Source of the DNA: Rhodoferax sp.
GTDB lineage: Bacteria; Pseudomonadota; Gammaproteobacteria; Burkholderiales; Burkholderiaceae_C
Direction: 5' to 3'
Assembly (NCBI GenBank): GCA_030683195.1
Contig: JAUXQA010000078.1
Location: forward strand, 1 to 16,143
DNA length: 16,143 nucleotides
The notes below the pieces were generated by a model. It made no database searches. It was not told the DNA's origin and was given only the letters and a program-made list of their open reading frames with translations. Within the stretch, counting starts at the first letter, position 1; the number at the start of each line of letters is the position of its first letter. The translations under genes were made by a program, and so were the position numbers. This document shows positions 7,277 through 13,584 of this stretch, in pieces.

Positions 7277-8494
7277 ATGGCAACTGCACAGATCAAAAGC
7301 ACCAAAGAATTCGTCTTTGAATGGCAAGGAAAAGACAGAAACGGGAAGTTGGTTCGTGGCGAAACCCGCGCTGCCGGCGAAAACCAGGTTCAGGCAGCCT
7401 TGCGCCGTCAGGGCGTCATGGCGACCAGCATAAAGAAACGCCGGATGCGAATGGGCAAGTCCATCAAGCCCAAAGATCTGGCGATCTTCACGCGCCAACT
7501 CGCCACCATGATGAAAGCCGGTGTGCCGCTGCTGCAAGCATTCGACATTGTGGGTCGAGGAAACCCGAACCCCAGTGTGACCAAGCTACTGAACGACATT
7601 CGCACTGACGTCGAGACCGGTACGTCCCTGAGCGCGGCGTTCCGCAAGTTCCCGATGTATTTTGACAATCTGTACTGCAACCTGATTGAGGCGGGGGAAT
7701 CTGCCGGTATTCTGGATCAACTGCTGGACCGGCTGGCGGTCTACATGGAAAAGACCGAAGCGATCAAGTCCAAGATCAAGTCGGCGCTGATGTACCCCAT
7801 CTCGGTTTTGATTGTGGCTTTTGTCGTCACCGCGGTGATCATGATCTTTGTGGTGCCCGCGTTCAAAGAGGTGTTCTCCAATTTTGGCGCTGACCTGCCT
7901 GCTCCCACGCTGGCAGTCATCGCCATCAGCGAGATCTTTGTCGCCTACTGGTGGTTGATTTTTGGCGGCCTCGGCGGTGGCTTTTACTTCTTTATGCAGG
8001 CCTGGAAGCGTAACGAAAAGATGCAGCATTTCATGGACCGCCTCATGCTGAAAATGCCAATTTTTGGCACGCTCGTCGATAAGTCTTGTATTGCCCGCTG
8101 GACGCGAACCCTCTCCACCATGTTCGCCGCTGGCGTGCCTTTGGTTGAGGCACTCGACTCGGTAGGCGGCGCCTCGGGGAATTATGTTTACCAGTCTGCA
8201 ACCACGAAGATTCAGCAGGAGGTGTCCACGGGCACGGCGCTGACCGTGGCCATGACCAACGCCAATCTCTTTCCGTCGATGGTGCTGCAAATGTGTTCCA
8301 TTGGCGAAGAATCCGGCTCCATCGATCACATGCTGGGCAAGGCAGCTGACTTTTATGAAGCCGAGGTTGACGACATGGTGGCAGGTATTTCCAGTTTGAT
8401 GGAGCCGATCATCATTGTGATTTTGGGCACTGTGATTGGCGGCATTGTCGTGGCGATGTACTTGCCCATCTTCAAACTTGGACAGGTGGTCTGA
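7277..8494 (+). CDS. pilC: Type IV pilus inner-membrane platform protein PilC
   Basis: PilC is the polytopic inner-membrane protein that couples the PilB motor to pilin assembly. The 405-aa protein contains the two tandem T2SSF repeats of the family. FTRQLATMMKAGVPLLQAFD (71-90) is echoed by WTRTLSTMFAAGVPLVEALD (275-294), and NLIEAGESAGILDQLLDRLA (135-154) by the matching block at 338-357. Hydrophobic segments near 171-194, 220-240 and 375-397 are the likely membrane helices. A GAGAT ribosome site precedes the ATG. The stop shares its last base with the pilD start (TGATG), so the two genes are translationally coupled. Confidence 0.97.
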   Translation: MATAQIKSTKEFVFEWQGKDRNGKLVRGETRAAGENQVQAALRRQGVMATSIKKRRMRMGKSIKPKDLAIFTRQLATMMKAGVPLLQAFDIVGRGNPNPSVTKLLNDIRTDVETGTSLSAAFRKFPMYFDNLYCNLIEAGESAGILDQLLDRLAVYMEKTEAIKSKIKSALMYPISVLIVAFVVTAVIMIFVVPAFKEVFSNFGADLPAPTLAVIAISEIFVAYWWLIFGGLGGGFYFFMQAWKRNEKMQHFMDRLMLKMPIFGTLVDKSCIARWTRTLSTMFAAGVPLVEALDSVGGASGNYVYQSATTKIQQEVSTGTALTVAMTNANLFPSMVLQMCSIGEESGSIDHMLGKAADFYEAEVDDMVAGISSLMEPIIIVILGTVIGGIVVAMYLPIFKLGQVV

Positions 8495-9336
8495 TGCTGG
8501 GATCGCCATGGTTTGATGCCTCTGTGTTGGGTGTTCTGGGGTTGCTGATCGGCAGCTTCTTGAATGTTGTCATTTACCGACTCCCCCTCATGCTGGAGGC
8601 GCAATGGAAGACCGAGTGTGCTGAGTTGTCAGGTCAAGAGGCCGCAAGCGCCGAGGCCTTCAACCTGATGACGCCCCGCTCGCGGTGCCCCAGTTGCGGT
8701 CACGCCATTCACTGGTATGAAAATATCCCGCTGCTGAGCTACGTGGCACTGCGGGGCAAATGCTCTGCCTGCGCTGCATCCATCAGGATTCGATATCCCG
8801 TGGTGGAGTTGACGACAGGCGCGCTGTTTTTTTACTGCGGCTGGAAATGGGGGCTGACACCGACTGCGGGTGTCTGGAGCGGCTTTGCAGCCGCATTATT
8901 AGTGTTAAGCCTGATTGACTGGGACACCACCCTGCTGCCGGATGACATCACCTTGCCCTTGCTCTGGGCAGGTCTGATCGCTGCAGCCGTTCAATGGACT
9001 TCTGTGCCCCTCTTGGCATCGCTTTGGGGCGCTGTGGCCGGTTATGTGTCGCTCTGGCTCATTTATTGGGCCTTCAAACTGATCACGGGTAAGGAGGGCA
9101 TGGGGTATGGCGACTTTAAACTTTATGCCGTCCTTGGCGCCTGGTTTGGCTGGCAAGCCCTGGTGCCCATCATTTTGATGGCGTCCGTCGTTGGGGCGAT
9201 CGTCGGAATTGCGATGAAGTTCTCTACGGGACTGCGGGAGGGTGGCTACGTGCCCTTTGGCCCCTTTCTCGGAGGGGCTGGACTCCTTGCCATGGTCTTC
9301 GGACCGGCTGCATTGCTTGGCTTTTTTGGGCTTTAG
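8494..9336 (+). CDS. pilD: Prepilin peptidase/N-methyltransferase PilD
   Basis: PilD is an inner-membrane aspartyl protease that removes the leader of type IV prepilins and pseudopilins and methylates the new N-terminus. The 280-aa protein has a first membrane helix (about 9-28) and then the cytoplasmic zinc region with C65-x2-C68 and C90-x2-C93. The catalytic aspartates lie in IDWDTTLLPDD (D142/D144) and in the GxGD motif GYGD (204-207, D207). About seven further hydrophobic segments follow. All key motifs are intact, so it should be active. No pilin gene is in the window, so its substrates are encoded elsewhere. The start overlaps the pilC stop by one base, and coaE begins three bases after its stop. 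Confidence 0.97.
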   Translation: MLGSPWFDASVLGVLGLLIGSFLNVVIYRLPLMLEAQWKTECAELSGQEAASAEAFNLMTPRSRCPSCGHAIHWYENIPLLSYVALRGKCSACAASIRIRYPVVELTTGALFFYCGWKWGLTPTAGVWSGFAAALLVLSLIDWDTTLLPDDITLPLLWAGLIAAAVQWTSVPLLASLWGAVAGYVSLWLIYWAFKLITGKEGMGYGDFKLYAVLGAWFGWQALVPIILMASVVGAIVGIAMKFSTGLREGGYVPFGPFLGGAGLLAMVFGPAALLGFFGL

Positions 9337-9339
9337 CCA

Positions 9340-9957
9340 ATGAACTCACCCATTCGACTGGGCCTCACAGGGGGCATTGGCAGCGGCAAAAGCACTGTCG
9401 CAAGATTCCTGGCCGAGGCGGGTGCAGCCTTGGTGGACGCTGATGCGATTGCCAGAGAGTCGACCGCCCCGATGGGGCTGGCCATGCCCGCAATAGCGGA
9501 TTTTTTCGGGCCTGATTTCGTCACGTTCACAGGTGCACTCGACAGAGAAAAAATGCGCCAGCTCATTTACAGCGAGCCCGCTGCCCGCAAGCAGTTGGAG
9601 TCCATCATTCATCCCTTAGTGAAACTGGAAACCGAAAATCAAGCTGCTCGTGCCACCAGCGCCGGGCACCGCTGCATCGTGTTCGACATACCACTGCTGG
9701 TGGAGTCAGGCACATGGCGCCGGCATCTGGATCATGTGCTCGTGGTGGACTGCACGCCGGAGATTCAAATCAAGCGGGTTTTGGTACGCAACCAATTGGC
9801 ACGCGCTGAGGTTGAGAAGATCATTGAATCCCAGGCGACGCGCGAACACCGCCTGAGCGCAGCAGATATGGTGATTGAAAACGACCAACTTTCCCTGGAA
9901 GAATTGGCCCGAGAGGTCAATCAATTGATCCACGGCTTCGGGCTATCATCCGGGTAG
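9340..9957 (+). CDS. coaE: Dephospho-CoA kinase CoaE
   Basis: CoaE catalyses the last step of coenzyme A synthesis, ATP-dependent phosphorylation of the 3'-hydroxyl of dephospho-CoA, in the cytoplasm. The 205-aa protein has the P-loop GGIGSGKST at 11-19, then the family pattern GAALVDADAIAR (28-39), LESIIHP, FDIPLLVESG (substrate and lid region) and VLVVDCTPEIQIKRVLVRN. Length is normal for the family. It follows pilD by three bases. This pilD-coaE pairing is a common proteobacterial arrangement and reflects co-transcription, not a shared pathway. Confidence 0.96.
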   Translation: MNSPIRLGLTGGIGSGKSTVARFLAEAGAALVDADAIARESTAPMGLAMPAIADFFGPDFVTFTGALDREKMRQLIYSEPAARKQLESIIHPLVKLETENQAARATSAGHRCIVFDIPLLVESGTWRRHLDHVLVVDCTPEIQIKRVLVRNQLARAEVEKIIESQATREHRLSAADMVIENDQLSLEELAREVNQLIHGFGLSSG

Positions 9958-9981
9958 AAATTTGTTTACCAAAATAATAGC

Positions 9982-10737
9982 GTGATCCTCTACGAATACC
10001 CCTTTAACGAACGCATACGAACCTATTTGCGGCTGGAGCACCTGTTTCTGCGGCTGACAGCGCTGGTGGCGCGAGATGAAGCTTTGGATCACCATTACGC
10101 GCTGACCACTATCTTTGAAATCATGGATGTCGGGGCGCGGGCCGACCTCAAGTCAGATGTCCTAAAGGACCTGGATAAACAAAAACACGTGCTGGACGGC
10201 TACCGGGGTAACCCAGCCATTGCTCAAAGCGTACTGATTGAAGTAATCGACCGCTTGGACAGTTGCCATCAGGCCATCAACAGTCTGGCGGGCAAAGCGG
10301 GGCACTCCCTGACCGAAAACGACTGGCTCATGAGTATTCGAAGCCGCATCGGAATTCCAGGCGGCACCTGTGAATTTGATCTGCCAGCCTACTTTGCCTG
10401 GCAACACCACCCCGCAGACCAACGCAGAACCGACCTGACCCGATGGATCGGCACGTTGACGCCCCTCGCCGACTCCATTCACATCCTGCTCAAGCTGCTG
10501 CGAGACTCAGGCACGCCGCAAAAAATGATCGCCAACGCAGGGCAATACCAACAAAATTTGCCTCAGGGCAGAACATTTCAGCTATTGCGTCTGGCGCTGA
10601 ACCCCGCCTTGGGATTGATCCCGGAAATCAGTGGCAATCGGATGATGGTGTCCATTCGGCTCATGCGACAGGGTGAGGACGACAGGCTTCATGCCTGCGC
10701 CGACGATGCAGGGTTCGAGTTGGCCCTGTGTTCATGA
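9982..10737 (+). CDS. zapD: Cell division protein ZapD
   Basis: ZapD is a cytoplasmic FtsZ-associated protein that crosslinks FtsZ filaments at the division ring. The 251-aa protein begins with the family signature MILYEYPFNERIRTYLRLEHLF. It continues with a helical N-terminal half and a mainly beta C-terminal half (ISGNRMMVSIRLM near 212-224). Length is close to E. coli ZapD (about 247 aa). The start is a GTG, chosen because the conserved N-terminus begins exactly there; no clear ribosome site precedes it. It lies 24 bases after coaE. Its stop overlaps the yacG start in an ATGA, so yacG is probably coupled to it. Confidence 0.94.
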   Translation: MILYEYPFNERIRTYLRLEHLFLRLTALVARDEALDHHYALTTIFEIMDVGARADLKSDVLKDLDKQKHVLDGYRGNPAIAQSVLIEVIDRLDSCHQAINSLAGKAGHSLTENDWLMSIRSRIGIPGGTCEFDLPAYFAWQHHPADQRRTDLTRWIGTLTPLADSIHILLKLLRDSGTPQKMIANAGQYQQNLPQGRTFQLLRLALNPALGLIPEISGNRMMVSIRLMRQGEDDRLHACADDAGFELALCS

Positions 10738-10949
10738 CCATGGAAAACTCACCTCAGCCCAAGCCCGAAAAACTGGTCACCTGCCCCACCTGTGGTGGCG
10801 ACAGTGTGTACGCACCCTCCAATTTGTTTCGGCCGTTTTGCAGTGAACGTTGCAAAAATATTGATTTGGGCGCGTGGGCCAACGAAGACTTTCGGATGCC
10901 GGCCAAAGGGCTGCCCGAAGATCAGCTCACAGACAGTGACGGCGCATGA
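10734..10949 (+). CDS. yacG: DNA gyrase inhibitor YacG (zinc-binding)
   Basis: YacG is a small zinc protein that binds the GyrB subunit and blocks DNA gyrase in E. coli. From the ATG at 10734 it is 71 aa. The four cysteines follow the family pattern C-x2-C-x15-C-x3-C, running from CPTC through RPFCSERC, then NIDLGAWANEDFRMP, the conserved block behind the zinc site. The ATG at 10734 is preferred over the GTG at 10728 and the ATG at 10740 because it forms an ATGA overlap with the zapD stop. It is the last gene of the pilB-to-yacG run, and a hairpin terminator follows directly. Confidence 0.93.
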   Translation: MTMENSPQPKPEKLVTCPTCGGDSVYAPSNLFRPFCSERCKNIDLGAWANEDFRMPAKGLPEDQLTDSDGA

Positions 10950-10950
10950 A

Positions 10951-10995
10951 TATATAAGAAAACCGCCTCTAGCCGGCGGTTTATATGCTTATATA
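10951..10995. terminator. Nested bidirectional terminator between yacG and mutT
   Basis: The inner stem is AAACCGCC (10960-10967) with GGCGGTTT (10975-10982), a perfect 8-bp pairing with a 7-nt loop. It is flanked by a second perfect 8-bp pair, TATATAAG (10951-10958) with CTTATATA (10988-10995). On the minus strand the inner stem is followed by TTTTCTTATA; on the plus strand by TTTATAT. It begins one base after the yacG stop codon. It likely ends yacG transcripts and stops mutT transcripts from running on into yacG. Confidence 0.75.
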
Positions 10996-11002
10996 CAGTC
11001 AA

Positions 11003-11030
11003 AATAAGTAGCATTAACGCAGTGCTTATT
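11003..11030 (-). terminator. Weak candidate terminator at the mutT stop
   Basis: On the minus strand AATAAGCA (11030-11023) can pair with TACTTATT (11010-11003) through eight pairs, one a G-T, around a 12-nt loop, with TTTTG around it. The stem is AT-rich and includes the mutT stop codon. It is less convincing than the neighbouring GC-rich hairpin. Confidence 0.25.
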
Positions 11031-11469
11031 CATCGGCGAGCCACTCCAAAACTGGGACAGTGCCCGGCAAAATTGGCCCCACTTGAACGGGCAGACTCTG
11101 CCATGCGAATGACTGAGCCTCACGCATTTGCAATTCACCAACCCAGCTGAACACCTTGCAAAAATTCAGTCGCACCAAAGCGTGGGGGTAATCCACCATC
11201 GAGACTTTCCAGGGTGTCACAGGGCCGATGGTGATACCCAGTTCCTCAGTGAGCTCGCGAGTAAGTGCTTGCGCGACGGTCTCACCGGCTTCGAGCTTGC
11301 CGCCGGGGAACTCCCAGTAGCCGGCATAGGCTTTCCCAGGCGGCCTGGAGGTCAACAGAAAGTCGCCATCTGCCCGTATCAGAACGCCGACAGCCACATC
11401 AACCACTGCCCTGTCCGCTCCGCCCTCGCGTGGCAACTCAGCGTCGGCCACCAAGGGTACCGCCATCAT
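11026..11469 (-). CDS. mutT: MutT-type Nudix hydrolase (8-oxo-dGTP diphosphatase)
   Basis: MutT hydrolyses 8-oxo-dGTP to the monophosphate and so keeps oxidised guanine out of DNA. The 147-aa protein has the Nudix box at 57-79 (G57, E63, R71-E72, E75-E76, G78), preceded by YWEFPGGKLE, the characteristic MutT approach. Upstream, VAVGVLIRADGDFLLTSRPPGKAYAGYW is also typical. About 20 extra N-terminal residues precede the fold; E. coli MutT is 129 aa. The start overlaps the stop of the AAA+ ATPase gene by ATGA, though a second ATG follows immediately. Substrate specificity is inferred from family resemblance; another NTP-cleaning Nudix activity is possible. Confidence 0.88.
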   Translation of the reverse strand: MMAVPLVADAELPREGGADRAVVDVAVGVLIRADGDFLLTSRPPGKAYAGYWEFPGGKLEAGETVAQALTRELTEELGITIGPVTPWKVSMVDYPHALVRLNFCKVFSWVGELQMREAQSFAWQSLPVQVGPILPGTVPVLEWLADE

Positions 11470-12344
11470 GTCACCGCAGCGTGTCGGCCTGCGTAGTCAC
11501 GGGCAAACTGGTACGCGACCCGGCCGCTGCGCGAACCCCGCTCCAAGGCCCATACCAGCGCTTCAGGCCGTGCAGCTTCAATCGCTTGGGGCGTGACTTC
11601 AAATGAGGATAACCACTGCGCCACGATCACCAGATACTCATTTTGGGTAAAAGGGTAAAAGCTGACCCACAAGCCAAAGCGTTCCGAAAGCGAAATTTTT
11701 TCCTCCACACCTTCACCGGGATGAACCTCGCCATCGTCCGTGTGGGTGTAAGTGAGGTTTTCCTTCATGTACTCCGGCAACAAATGGCGCCGATTGCTGG
11801 TCGCAAAAATCAACACATTGGACGTCGTCGCAGCAACGGAGCCATCCAGAATGGACTTGAGTGCCTTGTAACCGGGCTCACCATCTTCAAAGCTCAGGTC
11901 ATCACAAAAAACGATGAATTTCTCAGGTCGATCTGATACGACGTCCACAATGTCCGGCAGGTCGGTCAAATCGGCCTTGTCCACCTCGATCAAGCGCAGG
12001 CCGGAAGCTGCATATTCGTTCAAACAGGCCTTGACCAGCGATGATTTTCCCGTTCCCCGGGCACCGGTCAGCAGCACATTGTTGGCGGGCTTGCCGGAGA
12101 CAAACTGGAGGATGTTGCGCTGGATCTTTTCCTTTTGAGGATCAATTTCCTTCAAGTCCGACAGGCGCATGGCGCCAATATGGCGAATAGGCTCCAAAAC
12201 ACCATGACCCGAGCTTCGTTTGCGGTAGCGGTAAGCCACTGCGGCGGCCCAGTCTGGGGCCAACAGCGCTTGGGGCAAAACCGACTCGATGCGGGTGATA
12301 AGCTGCTCAGCCCGAGACAACAAATGCGTAAATTGCTCGTTCAT
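11466..12344 (-). CDS. AAA+ ATPase, DUF815 family, function unknown
   Basis: This 292-aa cytoplasmic ATPase belongs to the uncharacterised DUF815 group. Walker A is GARGTGKSS (94-102), the Walker B region is FIVFCDDLSFE (143-153), a sensor-1 asparagine lies in FATSNRRHLLPE (N184), and R222 in LSERFGLW is a possible arginine finger. The N-terminal 60 residues are helical with no recognised domain. The C-terminal part resembles an AAA+ lid. No membrane segment or signal peptide is visible. Both ends overlap neighbours by ATGA (argJ before, mutT after), so its output is tied to both genes. The loader-like size suggests it remodels or loads a partner, but the partner is not apparent here. Family call is confident; function is open. 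Confidence 0.85.
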   Translation of the reverse strand: MNEQFTHLLSRAEQLITRIESVLPQALLAPDWAAAVAYRYRKRSSGHGVLEPIRHIGAMRLSDLKEIDPQKEKIQRNILQFVSGKPANNVLLTGARGTGKSSLVKACLNEYAASGLRLIEVDKADLTDLPDIVDVVSDRPEKFIVFCDDLSFEDGEPGYKALKSILDGSVAATTSNVLIFATSNRRHLLPEYMKENLTYTHTDDGEVHPGEGVEEKISLSERFGLWVSFYPFTQNEYLVIVAQWLSSFEVTPQAIEAARPEALVWALERGSRSGRVAYQFARDYAGRHAAVT

Positions 12345-13570
12345 GAGCGATAGTCTGCGTTGATCGTGACGTAGTCATGACTCAAGTCACACGTCCAAAT
12401 CGTGTCATACGCGTCACCCCGGCCCAAGACCACGCACACCGTAATCTCGCTTTGCTTCATGACACGCTGGCCGTCCTCCTCACGGTACAAGGGATTTCGG
12501 CCGCCTTTCATCGCCACATGCACCTCATCGAGGTAGAGGTCAATGCCACTCTGGTCGAGATCGTCTATGCCGGCGTACCCCACCGCAGCCAAAATACGGC
12601 CCAGATTTGGATCACTAGCGAAGAAAGCAGTCTTGACCAACGGGGAGTGGGCAATGGCATATGCCACTTGACGGCACTCGGCCTTCGTTTTACCGCCCTC
12701 GACCTTGATGGCAATGAACTTGGTAGCCCCTTCACCGTCCCTCACAATGGCTTGAGCCAGTTTGCGTGCCACTTCAAGCATGGCCAGTTTGAGTGCCTGA
12801 CCCTCCGGGCTGTCCAGGGATTCAATCGGGGCATGAGCCGCCTTGTTGGTAGCAATCACCACAAACGAGTCGTTTGTGGAGGTGTCGCCGTCCACCGTGA
12901 ACCGATTGAATGAGCCGTCTGCCAACTCAGTCGCCAACTGATGCATCAGCGCCTGACTGATACAAGCGTCAGTCGCCAGAAAACCCAGCATGGTCGCCAT
13001 GTTGGGCCGAATCATGCCGGCGCCCTTGCTGATGCCGGTGATGCTCACCCGGGTGTCACCGATCATCACCTGCGCACCAAACGCCTTGGCGATGGTGTCC
13101 GTGGTCATGATGCCTTCGGCAGCACGCAGCCAATTGTCTTCGCGCGCATCGGCCAAAGCGCCATCGAGACCCGCTTCGATGCGATCCACCGGAAGGGTTT
13201 CCATGATCACGCCAGTCGAAAATGGCAGCACCTGATTGGGCGCCAGGTTCAGCTTCCCAGCCAGCGCCGTACATGTGCGCAAGGCTCGGGCACGACCATC
13301 TTCGCCGGTGCCGGCATTGGCATTGCCCGTATTGATGAGCATCGCCCGAATACCACTTGGGCTGGCAATGTGCTCGCGGCAAATCTGCACGGGTGCGGCG
13401 CAAAACCGGTTTTGGGTGAAGACGCCGGACACTGAGGCGCCTTCGTCGATCAGCACCACCGTCAAATCCTTGCGGTTCGCTTTTCGAATGCCGGCTTCTG
13501 TAACGCCAATGCGCAGACCCCGGATGGAATGCAGTTCGGACGGGTTGGGTGAGGGCAAGTTAACAGCCAT
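12341..13570 (-). CDS. argJ: Bifunctional ornithine acetyltransferase/N-acetylglutamate synthase ArgJ
   Basis: ArgJ moves the acetyl group from N-acetylornithine to glutamate, recycling it in the cyclic arginine pathway. Many members also use acetyl-CoA to make acetylglutamate. The 409-aa precursor is expected to cleave itself between A192 and T193 in NMATML, with T193 the catalytic nucleophile of the beta chain. T119-G120 in FSTGVI fit the oxyanion hole, and TGNANAGTG (81-89) and KGAGMIRPN (182-190) are conserved. A longer reading from 13606 exists, but MAVNLP at 13570 matches the family start and lies 14 bases after secA. The stop overlaps the DUF815 start by ATGA. From one sequence I cannot say whether it is mono- or bifunctional. 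Confidence 0.96.
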   Translation of the reverse strand: MAVNLPSPNPSELHSIRGLRIGVTEAGIRKANRKDLTVVLIDEGASVSGVFTQNRFCAAPVQICREHIASPSGIRAMLINTGNANAGTGEDGRARALRTCTALAGKLNLAPNQVLPFSTGVIMETLPVDRIEAGLDGALADAREDNWLRAAEGIMTTDTIAKAFGAQVMIGDTRVSITGISKGAGMIRPNMATMLGFLATDACISQALMHQLATELADGSFNRFTVDGDTSTNDSFVVIATNKAAHAPIESLDSPEGQALKLAMLEVARKLAQAIVRDGEGATKFIAIKVEGGKTKAECRQVAYAIAHSPLVKTAFFASDPNLGRILAAVGYAGIDDLDQSGIDLYLDEVHVAMKGGRNPLYREEDGQRVMKQSEITVCVVLGRGDAYDTIWTCDLSHDYVTINADYRS

Positions 13571-13584
13571 GTTTCTGCTCGATT

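Noticed and set aside
7586..8509. A 307-codon open frame on the minus strand opposite pilC
   Set aside because: It is antisense to a gene with complete family motifs, is rich in His, Gln and Arg as expected of a codon-bias shadow, and resembles no known protein.
8494..10949. pilD-coaE-zapD-yacG as a new functional system linking pili, CoA and division
   Set aside because: This is a familiar proteobacterial gene order of housekeeping genes; adjacency alone does not show a shared function.
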